In this document: piece after piece, positions 37,616 to 49,439 of the stretch
Layout: every line of letters starts with the position of its first letter
How positions within the stretch are numbered: the first letter of the stretch is position 1
Assembly: GCF_023343835.1 (NCBI RefSeq)
Contig: NC_064436.1
Coordinates: 50,815,883-50,879,882 of the forward strand
From: Lagopus muta
Taxonomy: Eukaryota > Chordata > Aves > Galliformes > Phasianidae
Reading direction: 5' to 3'
Length of the DNA stretch: 64,000 bases
Position numbers and translations under genes: made by a program
The notes under the pieces: model-generated
Seen by the model: only the letters and a program-made list of their open reading frames with translations
Database searches by the model: none
Told to the model about the DNA's origin: nothing

Positions 37616-39839
37616 ATAGGTGGGGAAGCCAGTGGACTGTGACCACATCTTTGCCTAGATACTATCTCAGGATTTAGATTTTCTCCTGTGCAGAGTTGTC
37701 ACAAGAAGAAACATTTGCTCTACCCTGTGAATGAGTTAGAGAAGTACAAGAACTTCTGTAACCTGTATGTCTGACTTCAAAGGACTTATATTGCTGAAAG
37801 GGTCACTGTCCTGGAATTTTACAAGTCCCTAGTTCTTCAATTTCTTTGCAATGCTTGAATGAGATAATCTGCTACTTTAGCAGCCAGTGGGCTTGTGACA
37901 GGAACTGCTATTCACTAAGGAAAAATTCCATTTTTCTTCAAATACATACAAATCAGAATGAAGAGGTTCTTTAAGCTTCTTGAGACCTGTAAATAAATTC
38001 CATTTCTGTGTTGGAACATCCACAAAATGATGTTAATTAGCAAGTGGCAATAGTAAAAAATGCTGTGATAATCACTGTATATCGAATTGCACTGCTAATG
38101 TACTTGTTAGTATCAATGATGATCATGTAACAAAAGAGAAAATAATCTATCCAATTTAATGATTCTGCAAGAAAATAATCTTTAAGTAGGACAAGACTAA
38201 AATAAGCACAAGAGCTTTTTGTGTGTTTACAAAAATATATTTTAACTAGAAGAAAATACACAAATATATTCTGAACAAGATGTGAAATGTGAAATTGGAC
38301 ATTCTGAATGCAAGTAATTTAATGAGACCATGAGTGAATCACCGCTTGGGCTGGGGACTATCGTGCTGCTTAATCATAAATAAAGATGATTTAAAAAAAA
38401 AAAACACATTTATTTCCAAGACTAGATCTAAATGTAAATTAGATGATACAGTTGTTTTTGTTAACAATAATAAATATTTACATAAGGAATTGAGATTTAA
38501 CATATAGATTGTATTATGCTTTTCTTAGTCATTTCAAATCTATCCATAAATTCGAAAAACAATTTATATGAGATGTATATGATTGTTCTTATTGACTTCA
38601 CCAAAAGCGTTGTCTACGTATTTACTTAAAAATTACTCTTTAACTATCTTTTGATTGAACTCTTACTGATTGAGGTATGAATGTATCCCAGGATGCCTCA
38701 CTTTCATTGCAACATTGAATCAAGTCACTGTTGTCTCTACATTTCTAATACATACACTACCAAGTCACAACCCAGAATATGAAATCTGGAGTATGTAGTA
38801 AGTGGGCTGTTCAGCAGCAGCAAAGCAAGAAGGGTTAGAAAGTCAGGGACGAATTTCTGTAATAGATGTCTTGAAGCATTCCCTCTTAAACGTATGTGTC
38901 TTTTGAAATTTATATACAATTTATTTTCTATAGGTTTTAAGTGGTGAAAGGAACAATGAAATATTTCTCTCTTGCTTAAATGCATTTGCACTCCTGTATT
39001 CTTTTTCTGAGTGATACAATTCAATGTTTTCCTCTTCCACTGCTGATAGAAATCATTAGGTTTTTCTTCATTCTTCATTGTAGCAGTTCTTTGAAACTCA
39101 GTTTTAAGAGCCTAAATAGACTATGAAGTTTACTAAGAAAAATATGATCAACTTCTGAAATCTGAGTGTGCTGGCCTAAAATATCTGTCTATGCACAGAA
39201 TACTTCTTTTATTTCAGCTATTATTTTGCGACAAACTTGAGATATATTTTTTCCCCATAGGATTTGCATTTTACTTCAGTTCGTCTTTCCCTCATACACT
39301 CTGTTTTCTCTAACCAGTGGTATGCCTGTTCTCCTATTAATAATGGAATGCAGTATCATTCCTTTGTCTAAGATCTGCTAATCCCTCAAATTCTTTGTAT
39401 GATGCACTTTTCAGTAGGTGATACAATAGCCGGGAAACTTTTTTCTTTCTTTTTTTTTCAAAATTTGAAAGATTTTTATTTTTGGAGGAGGGTGTGAATT
39501 CTCAATTTTGATGAGTTTCATTTGTCCTGAGGCAGTTATTATTAGGGATGGGTTTATAAGCAAGTTGAAAGTTATCTGCAGGATTAGAGTCTCCAGATTT
39601 TTACTGTAAGTAGTCTTACAGTAAATAACAAATTAGATATGAATTTCAGCGTGTATATCAGAATTTGGATCTCTTGTTTCAGGCTACGTACACAAATTGC
39701 AGCATGGTGAACTAGAATGCAGAATGCATTTCCTTGGAACATTCATTCACAGGTATAAATGAAAGATAGTTTGCCGTGACTATCATTGGAATCTGTACTA
39801 TAATTTAATGTGTACCAGAAACATAAAATAAATAATGAA

Positions 39840-39930
39840 TAATTAATCATAAAATGGTTTGGGTTGGAAGAGACCTTTAAGATCATCTAGTTCAACTCCC
39901 CCTGCTATAGGCAGGGACAACTACTGGAGC
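39840..39930 (-). mobile_element. CR1 3' end fragment, minus orientation
   Basis: AATCATAAAATGGTTTGGGT, TGGAAGAGACCTTTAAGATC, ATCTAGTTCAACTCCC and AGGCAGGGACAAC are the standard reverse-complement start of a CR1 3' end. Only about 90 bases are present before it abuts another CR1 in the opposite orientation. Confidence 0.9.
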
Positions 39931-39944
39931 ATTTCCCTTTCTGG

Positions 39945-40335
39945 GGAAATGCTGAGTAACCTGGGTCTGCTCAGCTTCAAGGAAAAGAAGACTGAGGGAG
40001 GATCTGATTAATGTTTATAAATATCTGAAGGGAGATGCAAGACAAATGGATGAGGCCAAACTCTTCTCAGTGGTGTGTAGTGATAGGACAAGGAGCAATG
40101 GCCTAAAATTTTACCTTAGGCAGTTCCATACAAACATGCGGAATAACTTTATGGAAGGGGTGATGGAGCACCAGAACAGTTTGCACAGAGATGTGGAGCC
40201 TCCTTCTACGGAAATATTCAAGACCCATCAGGATGCCTGCTTGTGAGACCTATTGTAGAGTACTTGCTTTAGTACAGGAGTTGGACTCAGTGATCTCTTC
40301 CCTTCCAACCCCTGCAATTCTGTGATTCTGTGGTG
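39945..40335 (+). mobile_element. CR1 fragment, plus orientation
   Basis: ACCTGGGTCTGCTCAGCTTC, AAGAAGACTGAGGGAGGATC, AATGTTTATAAATATCTGAA, CTCTTCTCAGTGGTGTGTAG, GTTGGACTCAGTGATCTC, then CAATTCTGTGATTCTGTGG as the terminal octamers. The frame at 40046-40246 reads the CR1 C-terminal block (EAKLFSVVCSDRTRSNGLKF). It is the same subfamily type as the copy at 2202-2822. Confidence 0.93.
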
Positions 40336-40339
40336 AAAT

Positions 40340-43300
40340 GGTTCATGTAGATCTGTAAATACATACTGAAGAAACAACCTTAGGTTTCACTACTGAAAAT
40401 GCATGATATTGAATAACACATAGTACATAAAGATATTACAAAGGCATCCCAAGAAGTTTTTGATAAAATAAATTCAGAATTATCAGTAAAATGTATATGT
40501 ATGAGTATAGAGAGAGCTATTTCATAGAAAAGGTGTCTGAAGTTACCCCAATAATGAAAAGAACATTTTTGGCTCTTTTTAAGAGCTAAAGAAAAGAATC
40601 CTATACTTCCAGAAATATTCTTTCAAACTTAAAAACTTGCTAAAACCTACATGTTGAACAAAGTTTCCTCTTGTAGTAAAACAAAGCATTCTGACACAGA
40701 CTCTAGCTGAACAAAAGGTTGTTTAATCTCTCCCTGGTTCTCAAGGGAAAAGATACTTTCAACAGTGATTCTACTCTAGCTGGGTTTTGAAGAAACTTTA
40801 GCTTTACAAGAGAAGAAAAAAAAAAAAAAAAGAAAACCAAAAATCCAACAGAATTTTCAGAGTTATATTATTCATGTACAATACAGCTGGAATCGTGATG
40901 ACAGTTAAAAAGAAGTTTAGCTAGGCATAGCAAATTTTGTCTGATAGAACTACAGAACTGATAACATAAACCAACAGAAATTTGGTCTCTAGAAGAGATG
41001 TTACCATACATATGACATTCATACAAGAACGATATGGTAGTGCTAGAAAATCTCCAGATTTTCTAGTATCCTGTCCTGGCAGGCAGGCAGGCAGGCAGGC
41101 AGGAAGGAAGGAAGGAAGGAAGGAAGAGCGTGCTTTGAATTCAGAAAGTCTCATTCACTTCCTTCTTTTGGACGTCTCTAGTAAACTTTTAGAATCTGTA
41201 ACAGGTGATTCAAGATTTCTCTTGCACCCAGGAGGTAAGTATTGTTCTCACATGTTCCAACATTGAAATAATAGATGACACAATGTAAACATATTCCCAC
41301 CACATGGTAATGTTAGCTTCCAAAAAAATTAATACATTCATTGTTTGGGAATATGAAGTATTTCCACCGTAACAATTGGAAAGCTGTAAATAAGCATTTA
41401 GGTGAATGTATAAAACAGCATTTACCAAAACTGTTTATATTTGTTTATGGCATTTTCCATTCAACTCAAGTTCCATTCACAAATTACTTCAATATCAACA
41501 GCTTAAAAACATTCAGGGTCCCTTGTATTTTCAGAGTAAGCAAAGTTTTGCGAGCAACCTGGAATCTGTTACAGTGTTCTTTTGTCTTGACATTCTTATT
41601 ACTTGTTGTTTCATGAACTTTAACCAAAACTGAAATGAAAGTCTTGCCTTCAATACACAATACCAATAGTCCTGTAACACTGCATTTGTCTTTATTGGAA
41701 AACAAACAAACAAAAACCTCAACCCTTTGCTATTTGTTTTAATTTTATGAAAAATGTCTAAATTAAATCTCTTGCATGTTGAATTTTTTCTACAGTACAG
41801 AATATATCTGTTAACCAATTTTATTTCCATCCTTCTTCGTTTCTCTTCTCATTTTAAGTACTCTGTTTATTAAGTGGGTTTATAAATTCAAGAAAGTACT
41901 TTCTAACCATTTGTTCCATGCTTAGTAAGAATGGAAGCCTGATAAATTGTATTTGAACTTTTGAATAAATGTAATTCTTGCTTCATCTGTATTCTGTCTT
42001 TAGTGCAAAAGTTGCTGACCACCAATTTTTGGATTCTCAAACATAGCTTTTCCCAAATACAAGAGGTTGGTTCCTGATGAATATTTCATTATTCCACTAT
42101 TTAGCAAGATCTGAATTTGTTCATGACCACATGCTCCAAAATTATCCTCTTCTGCCTGCACTTCTAACATATTCACTCTACTTGCTATGATAACTGTTTC
42201 TATTTTGCAGGCTGTTAACATTTTTAGATCAACTACGTCCATCATGTCTTAGGACATATGCTTCACGTCAGGAACGTTATTTCTAATACGTTTTTAGTAA
42301 ATAAAATGTGTGCTGAATTTGCAAATATGTGATATATGGCAATTTAACTGTTTTTTTCAACATAGATTTTTAGTATACTTGTAGATTAATTCATCTGATT
42401 TTAAATAGTTTTACAGTAAATTACAGGAGTGGTGGATAACACATTTATTCTTCAAGGAACCTGTACAGAAAATAGATAGGATTCTTTCCAGTAGTTAACT
42501 TGGCACCTGATATTGCAAATTACTCTATGAAGACATCAGAGGAGATTTTCTGTGTCAGTTTATTTATAGCATCAGACCTCACTTTTTTTTATGTTCCCAA
42601 AATGCTAAGTGATAGTTCATTCTCAATTACACTGCTCTACCGTATAAAAAATCCACAGCACATACATAAATATTTTACTGAGTGCAATATCTCTCTTTGA
42701 TTTCTCAAAGAAAGAATGTAGCACCTACCATCAACCAAGCTTTCAGTATTTGAGTAATCCGAGAATGTGATAGTTCTAAGAAAAGCACAGATGTAATAAT
42801 TCTGAACAATGCACCTAAATGCTTCGGAGGGGCAGAATTTAAGACCCATTACTATCGACTAGATTCAACAACACCCCACTACAGAAACTGACTCGCATCT
42901 GTAGGAGTTATAGATGCTTTAGTGAAAGATTACACACATTCCTAAAAACTTGAACCACTGGGGAGAGTTGAAGATTCATAAAGCAAAGAAACAGACTCAG
43001 TCTTAAAGCTGTGTTGCAACCTAAAGGAGCTGCTGAGGTGCAGAAATGTGCAAGATATGCAGGATTTGATATGTAATTTTACCTCTTTAGACAGTGCTGG
43101 AAAGGATAACATAGGATAGTCATCTGAACAAATGCAAGGATGGAAACAACCAGCTGAATATAAATTTTACAGAAAAGAGCTCCAGAATCTACTGTGAATT
43201 TTAATCTAAAACTGTGTGAAGTGCTGTGCTGCTGCAAAAATCAAATATGTTACCATAAGGGATAACAAGAATGGGCAGTAATTCTTATGCTCTGTTAAGC

Positions 43301-43370
43301 GTTAGGAAGGTCTTAACAGGTCCTAGCAGAAGTCTTATAGAAGTGTCCTATTTTAGTTAGGAGATTTAGT
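40340..43370. other. AT-rich non-coding stretch
   Basis: No gene was recognised. It contains an A-rich tract at 40816-40832 and the CAGG/AAGG microsatellite at 41078-41126. Overlapping short frames at 41341-41830 on both strands come from AT-rich sequence and show no motif. The frame 42000-42245 (-) is likewise unsupported. Confidence 0.5.
41078..41126. repeat. Compound (GGCA)n(GGAA)n microsatellite
   Basis: About six GGCA units run directly into about six GGAA units. The second part is purine-only on the + strand. It can look like coding repeats (PACL / GRKE) in open frames on either strand but is simple-sequence DNA. Confidence 0.95.
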
Positions 43371-43374
43371 TTCT

Positions 43375-43560
43375 ACTGGTAAGGATAGCTAAGCGTTACC
43401 TAGGGAGGTGAGAGACTCTCCAGTGATGGAAGTCTTTAAAAACAGGTTAGATAAACCTGGATAAAAAATGTATATACCTGATCCTGCCCTGGAGCACTGG
43501 ATGAACTGGATGACTGCCTAATATCTTTCCAGTCCTGTTTTGTATGGATGTTATGAATTT
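43375..43560 (+). mobile_element. Old CR1-like 3' fragment
   Basis: GAGGTGAGAGACTCTCCAGT, GATGGAAGTCTTTAAAAACA, GGTTAGATAAACCTGG, CCTGATCCTGCCCTGG, GCACTGGATGAACTGGATGA and CTTTCCAGTCCTGTTTTG match the general pattern of CR1/L3 ORF2 ends in reptiles and birds (RVVDSPS.EVFKNRLD followed by a UTR ending in FPVL-like sequence). It is of a different, older subfamily from the other copies here and lacks the octamer tail. Confidence 0.65.
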
Positions 43561-44215
43561 TAGAATTATGTGAATAAAACATACAGTTCTGGTAGGATAT
43601 TGTAATATAGCAGAAAATACAGAAAAACAGGAAACTTGATGTTGAAAAAGTCATGTTTTAGTAAGACATTTAAAAGAACTTACGTTACTTTTCTCAAGAG
43701 AAGTTGAAAAGTATCTTGATTATTGCACTGAAGATGAAAAGTACTTCTAAAGAAAATGTTAGTTCTGAAACCTTCTTAGATAAGTAGAGAAATACAACAA
43801 CAATGAAAGGATCAGTAATTAGAGGCTGAACAAGTTCACACTGGAAATAATGCCAAAGTGTTAACAAGATGTCAACCACTGACGCAAACTAGCAAAAACC
43901 CACACGAGGGTTATAAAGCAGAAACCTTTCTGAAAGATGTGGTTTTGGGAAAGATATGATGCACAAGTGAAGAAATGCATACATTTTGGTATGATGGATT
44001 TCAGACTAGATTATCCAATGTTATCTTTTCAGTTTAAGTGCTACTCAATCTGTAAAACCCTTTTCCTTCTTTGAAATTCTTTGTTGGGTTTAAGTTTCAA
44101 TTTTCTGATGTCTTTTATGACTATAGTGATATCTACCACTTCATATGCTAGTTTCCTTCTAGGAATAGACAAAAAATAATAGAAACATATAGTACAATCG
44201 GATAAGTTCTACATA

Positions 44216-44728
44216 GGTTGCTCTGAAAGTAATGCCTCATTTATTTCCACTACAACAGATACAAAGAGCAAAATAACTATTTGAAAAAATAAATTCTCAT
44301 CTCTAAAACACTATTTTTCATCTTAGTCACTAACATTAGCAATGCATTTTCACCTGCTATGTGTGCCTAATTCATAAAAATTTTCACTGGTAGAGGTGAC
44401 CCACTGTTTCACTGAAATGCACATTCCATCACCCCACTGTTCTTGTATCTACTGTTTTGTCCCCATAAATGTTCAGTAAGCATTCATGAATGTCAATGGG
44501 AGCCATTTTTTCTGCATGGAGGAGTTCAGTGACACACCTTTGCTTCATATGCACTTCCATGTCAGATGCCATTTTGTCAGAGTGTCCCTCTGCTGCTATC
44601 TGTCACAGAAACAAAATGTAATGGAACTCTGGTGGGAAGGTTCAGTCTCTACTGATGTACCATCACTATCTGCCTTTAACACTGTGGGCCTCCTATTTTA
44701 ATAGCAGACATTACTTTTGAAGCAGCCC
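44216..44728 (-). mobile_element. Mariner element (Galluhop/Mariner1_GG type), internally deleted
   Basis: Terminal inverted repeats are visible: GTTGCTCTGAAAGTAATGCC at the left and ACTTTTGAAGCAGCCC at the right. Read on the minus strand, it holds the start of the mariner transposase region with words such as GCATCTGACATGGAAGTGCA and GCTCCCATTGACATTCATGA. The frame is broken, and almost all of the DDE catalytic domain is absent. The minus-strand sequence jumps from the N-terminal region to GGGTCACCTC and the 3' non-coding end. Length about 513 bases against about 1.3 kb for a full mariner. It is homologous to 50844-51410 in opposite orientation. Confidence 0.85.
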
Positions 44729-44729
44729 T

Positions 44730-45154
44730 GGTATATTTTGTGATGATAGACTATGTCAATCATAATTTATAGAACATAAAAGAACTGTTTGCAGGTTATT
44801 GAATAAATCCTCCTGTTTTGGAAAAAAAAAGAAAAAGAAAAGAGGTCATATGCTTGCAAGGAAATGAAGGACTTCAACCTGCCTGGAACTTTCCAATATT
44901 TAACAGATTATATTTGCTCTTTCATTTTCTTTTGTCTCAGCATGGGTCCCATTATAGGGAAGATGAAATTGGGCCCAGAGGGAAAAAATAAATAAGTAAA
45001 ATCCTCTATAATTTGCATTGGTTTCATTGGCACTGGAAGTTTGCAGGTTTTCTTTCAGGATCAGGTCCTTACATTTTATGTTCATCTTCCTGGCTATATG
45101 TCTGTAAGTCTAATTAGTTTGTAAGTTGAAAATGACAGCAGGGGAACTATTCTT

Positions 45155-45192
<38 letters not shown>

Positions 45193-46650
45193 AAAGAAAG
45201 AAAAAGAGAAAGAAAGCAAGCAGGACTGCATCTGTTTTGTTTCTCAGACTAGCAGAGCTCTCGGCTTAACAAGAATAAAAATAAATGATGAATTTCCTGC
45301 CTTCAGGAAAAAAAAAAAAAAGTTGGTGTTCCAGTGTATTACAAATGAGATGTCTTCACTTGCCTTGAAGATAATATAAATTTTTAGCAACAGAAACTCT
45401 AGTGGGATGGTATAGCTAATACCTGTTATATTTTCAAGTGCTATTGTCATGAGCTATATTCATATGCAGTTTCCTCACCTTTTGCATTTTAGGCATACTC
45501 TGCATTTTGCTTTGCCATTTGTCTGTATGGGCACAATTGAAAGCACATTCTCTCAAATCAGATATTCTACTGTATCATACAGTAAGAAGAGAAATGATTT
45601 TTAAATGTAACTTTGTCACAAGAAGCTCATGAATATATTCATAAAGTCAATATTCCCATACACTCTCTGACCTTCAAAAATTTTCTGAAGACTGTAGATT
45701 AAGAATTCAATGAACACTTATAGAAAGAATGTAATTGCCATTCCAGCCTTCCTAGGTAATATATGAGAAGTAGAAACAATGGACAGGGGAGGAACAATCC
45801 CTATGAACTGAAAGAAGACACATACATGCGTGCTACACTAACAGAAAATAGATTATTTGAATGTGTATGAAAGATAATGACACTTGCTACTATTCCGTGC
45901 AGAAAATAGAAAATAAAATATAGAAAAAAATAGAAAAAAAAAAAAAAAGACTTAAGCTGGATCTCAAAGGAATAACTAGGAGATACTTCTTGCCTTTGCA
46001 GTTTTTGACTGTCTATTCAGAGAAACCCATTACTAGCTCCACTGATTAATAATTTCAGGCCTAAACCCTAAATAATCTGCACAGAGTAGGTCTATGTTAT
46101 TTTTGGTTCCAATGATATTTTCAGATTCTATAGCTCTATAGAAAACTTTGCTCCATAAATTTGCAATTGAAGATCCTCTATACTGGTATTCGTTAAAAAG
46201 CATGTCAAATTGAAGCCCAGTGAAATTCTGTACACGTATTTGACTCAGGAGACTTCCTCCTGCTACTTTCTGCTGCTAGTGTAGAAACAACGTAACTGCT
46301 GTAAACCAATAATATTTTAATTTTTCTACTTTCTTTACACAGAAGAGGATCATAAGACTACTCTTGATGTTTCAGAACATAAGATGTAATGTGATGTATT
46401 GACACCAGGACTATTTATCTTCCAATTTGTAGTAGCACATTTGCTTTTTTCTGTACATATGAGGAAACCACTTATATGAAGTGTTAACAAATACATACAT
46501 TCAGTGTTTCGTGTTAATTAATAGTAAAGATATTAACAGAAAATTACATAAACTGCAGGAAGGTATGCACAGCAGCCAAGACAGAGCCAGTAACATCTCC
46601 TTATTAAAAATGTGTTGAGTATACTAGTTTGCTTTTAACCTGAATATAAG
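44730..46650. other. AT-rich non-coding stretch with A-rich tracts
   Basis: No gene was recognised. It contains A32 at 45159-45190 followed by a purine-only GGAAAGAAAG tract to about 45222, and further A runs at about 45308-45321 and 45935-45948. None is preceded by a recognisable retroposon body. Confidence 0.5.
45159..45224. repeat. A32 plus purine-rich tract
   Basis: An uninterrupted run of 32 A is followed by GGAAAGAAAGAAAAAGAG and more A/G-only sequence. A 3' poly(A) with no upstream retroposon signature suggests a simple-sequence expansion rather than a processed pseudogene tail. Confidence 0.9.
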
Positions 46651-46659
46651 CCTTCTACA

Positions 46660-47060
46660 CCAGCATAAGCAACGAGCAAGCCCTCGGCGACACTGCGGTG
46701 GCACAGCCAGCTGAGCACAGGCATGCCAGCAATGCGGCCACCGCAGGAGAGTGCTCAGGTAGCCCAGGTCGCCAGGCCAGAACAATGCGAGCCCCAGGGG
46801 CTGCCAGCAGCGATATGCAGGAAGAAGACTGGTGAGACAAAGGACTCAAACGGAACCGGGGCGGAGCAGCAGGAGAGGATCCGGAACTTGAAATCGAAAG
46901 TAAAGCCTAAACTGAGGGAGTGGAGAGTGGGGCAGGAAGGTCTTTGAGGCTCTTTGTTTGCCTGTGCTTCAGCAGCCGCAGAAAACGCAAAGGTCGGTGC
47001 TCGTGGTGCTGGTCTTCAATAGAGGGTGAGAACTGATCTCCAACAGTAAGTGTCGTCGGA
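46660..47060 (+). promoter_or_regulatory. CpG-rich block, candidate promoter and first exon
   Basis: By eye, this stretch holds on the order of twenty CpG in 400 bases, while most of the window has almost none. It also includes possible splice donors, AAGACTG^GTGAGAC near 46830 and GAGG^GTGAGAAC near 47024. An open frame at 46723-46947 (+) looks like chance reading of GC-rich DNA. The first credible coding exons downstream on the same strand are those of the zinc-finger gene 5-8 kb away, so this could be its CpG-island promoter or the start of a non-coding RNA. It has no TATA box in a clear position. Strand is inferred from the downstream gene. Confidence 0.4.
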
Positions 47061-47528
47061 GTGGATGGATTCAGTAAGGTTTGACTTTAAGTGTAAAACT
47101 GACCACCTTTGTCAGTATCAACACTCAGATCTCATAATTTCTTTAACTGATATATATGTATACGTGTGTGAAATTTGTTTGCAGCAACATTTGAAGAGTT
47201 AACACCTCCATGGTTTCTTTCCCAAATGCAGCACGAGATGTGAGGATTCGTTAACGTTTTGAGGATGTGTGAATAGAACTCTAAGAGATGGTGTTACACA
47301 TTTTGCGATTTTTTTCGTAAATACTGCGTTTATTATGCTCTGTCCATGGAAGTTGTTTCTCTTTTCCTTTCCGTTTGTAGTTTTTCTATCAGAGTTAAGA
47401 CATCTTTTAGGAAAATTCTTGTGTGCAGATTGCCATATACAACAATCCCTCAGCTTTGGCTGCTTAGAGAAAAACCTGCAACAGGGGGCACTGAATGTTC
47501 AGCTGCACTGAGTTTCAGGACAAAAAAA

Positions 47529-47549
47529 AAGCTAGAATTTTTCTAGCTT
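47529..47549. repeat. Perfect 9-base inverted repeat
   Basis: AAGCTAGAA, TTT loop, TTCTAGCTT. It is a perfect short hairpin directly after a short A run. No function is evident. Confidence 0.9.
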
Positions 47550-47578
47550 AAGTAACCCTTGACTGCTTTACCTGGATT

Positions 47579-47634
47579 CGGGGAAGAGGTGGGGTAGGGT
47601 GGGGGGGTTGGGGGGGGTGGGGGGGGGGGTGGAG
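47579..47634 (+). repeat. G-rich tract with strong G-quadruplex potential
   Basis: Many runs of three or more G are separated by single T or TT: GGGGTAGGGTGGGGGGG, then TTGGGGGGGGTGG and G11. It fits the usual G3+N1-7 pattern several times over on the + strand. It lies about 0.5 kb downstream of the CpG-rich block, as is common near promoters. Confidence 0.9.
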
Positions 47635-47639
47635 GAATG

Positions 47640-48990
47640 TTTGCTATCAAGGCCTGGATTGGATTCTTTGTTACTGAGGTGAAATCTCTAATGAAGTGAG
47701 AAAGAAAAGCTTTGTCCAGGCAGCTGCTGAACAGAGAGGAGCCGGGGCCTGAGTAGGTTGACTAGGCTTAGAAATGGATTTTGCGTTCTAGCTGCAGACT
47801 CAGCTATCACCAGTCCTCATCAGACCCTCAAGTATTAAGTGCTTCATCCTATTTGGAGGAAGTAATCTCGGTCTTCAGATAAGCCTGCCTCATCGATTTT
47901 CCTGCTGGTTGGCAGAATGCTGCAGGCTGATGAGGAGCAGGCTGCACAGCCTACCCGGGTGGAAACAAGGAGCTCCTGCCCTCCTGTGTCCTGAGGAGCT
48001 GCGGTGCGTGCTTAAGCAGCTGGGCTGGGACGTCAAGATCGGCTTGACCCACTGCTTAAAATCAAGCTTTTTTTGGATTGTTTCAGATCTGCTTCCCCAA
48101 AGTGCATGGGGAGAGGGAGAACTGGAGAGGCGATGCAGCAACATGCTGCAACAGGAGAAAATTCTTGAAATATCCTGGACTCAGAGTTCGCAGTGGATTT
48201 ATAATTAGCTCTCCGTATTCTTTTGAAACGCCTGTCATGGTCTTACATTTTCTATCTGGGACACAGAACAGGTCCTTCTAAGAGAGAATCTCAGCAAAAT
48301 TGAAAACGTGATGAAAGTGTTAAGCAGCCGAGCAGTTTGTAGAATTATTCTTTCGTGTGGTAACATGCAGGGCTGCTTGGAGCTTCCTGCATTCCCCTTA
48401 CAGCCACCCTATGGCGCTTAGTATCTGAGCTGTGTTTCCAGACGTAGGAACTCCGCTTCAGCCGTAACCTGGAGGGGGACATAGCAGCTCTCATTGGCGC
48501 TGCGAACCTCTCCCGAAGCGGCAGGCGATGCGCCCAGCTCCCTGCCAGGCACTGTATTCATCAGCCTTCCTGTGTCAAACACGGGATGACCATAAAGCAG
48601 CAGAGAACTACAGTTTAAGCAAGAATGTTATTTAATCAACGTATTTATCTTGCAGCGGTCTTGAACAAAGCTGGAGCTAAGAAACTTGCTTAGCTTCCTA
48701 AAGCACCCAAAGCCCGGGGGCTGTAAAGACTGAATGGTGCCTGGGGTGGGGGCCTCACAGCCTGGTGTTCCAAGGAAGATGTCGTTTCAGAAAAGCTGGG
48801 AGGGCAACGTAGTCTCCGAATCGAATATTGCTCCCAATCCCCCCTAATTAACACAAGCCTCGTTAAATTGCCTGTAGGTACGCATCAGTCCCACATGATC
48901 AAGAGCATAAATCTGGCCTTCTGCCAATGCTTTGAAAGGAGATAATTCCACTGGCCTGGGTGGAGCTGACTCATCTTCCTATCCCCAGTA
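47640..48990. other. GC-richer unique stretch, candidate regulatory DNA
   Basis: This region has higher GC and complexity than the rest of the window and no repeat signature. Three overlapping open frames (47890-48144 minus, 47909-48208 plus, 48078-48281 plus) have no recognised domain. The part 48360-48560 has several CpG, and 48800-48960 carries words such as CTAATTAACACAAG, CCTCGTTAAATTG and GTAGGTACGCATCAG that look like conserved non-coding sequence. I cannot tell exon from enhancer here. Confidence 0.35.
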
Positions 48991-49187
48991 GGAGGGACAC
49001 CTATTTCGATGAGATATCGCCCTCACCTGGTGGCCCCAGCTCTTAACACATGGAGTAGGGGTTCAGGGCTATCTCTTCAGTCACGCTGCCCCTGGCTTGA
49101 GGAGCTGGGTTATCTCCCTAGGAGGAGGTTGCTCGAGCCAACTGTAAGAGACTATACTGTTAACTTCTGTGTCTCAAAGCTTGCTGG

Positions 49188-49335
49188 GGACACAGATGGA
49201 CTTGTTCAAGTCCGGAGCAAGGATTGTGAAATCCTTTGTTTGAAGGACACAGATGAACAAGTTCAGGCAAGTCCTGGGCAAAGGTTGTGAGATCCTTTGT
49301 CTGGGGGAACGCTGATGGACAAGGCCAGGGGCGAC
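49188..49335 (+). repeat. Tandem duplication, 57-61 base units
   Basis: Unit 1 starts at 49188 (GGACACAGATGGACTTGTTC) and ends with GTGAAATCCTTTGTTTGAA. Unit 2 starts at 49245 (GGACACAGATGAACAAGTTC) and ends with GTGAGATCCTTTGTCTGGG. A partial third starts at 49306 (GGAACGCTGATGGACAAGG). Units 1 and 2 differ by substitutions and a small insertion. The open frames across it (49009-49290 plus, 49160-49423 minus) show no known domain. The surrounding GC-rich 48990-49440 could be part of an unrecognised repeat or of a transcribed exon. Confidence 0.85.
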
Positions 49336-49439
49336 GAGAGCGAGATGCACTGGGCCGCATCCTTACGCACCCCGTCTTGGCCTCCTCAGATTGCAGCCAG
49401 AGTCTGGGAATCTGGGCTCTCATGTATGTACATAATAGA

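Larger units (their letters stand above)
36800..39838. other. Non-coding stretch with short tandem repeats
   Basis: No gene was recognised. Features are a (CA)13 run at 37221-37246 followed by AAACC-rich sequence, and a three-copy 17-18 base tandem at 37565-37615. The open frames 36790-37044 (-), 38037-38261 (-) and 38737-39078 (-) have no recognisable motif. Confidence 0.5.

Noticed and set aside
38737-39078. 113-codon minus open frame
   Set aside because: No motif, no start context, AT-rich DNA. A single chance frame of this size is expected in 64 kb.
40921-41266. Open frames on both strands containing LPACLPACLP- or GRQAGRKEGRKE-like repeats
   Set aside because: Both are readings of the GGCA/GGAA microsatellite and not proteins.
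45159-45190. A32 run as the tail of a processed pseudogene
   Set aside because: No gene-like or retroposon sequence is recognisable upstream, and the run passes into an A/G simple repeat.
46723-46947. 74-codon open frame in the CpG-rich block as a coding first exon
   Set aside because: GC-rich DNA has few stops by composition. No recognisable domain is present and no splice joint maintains the frame into a known exon.
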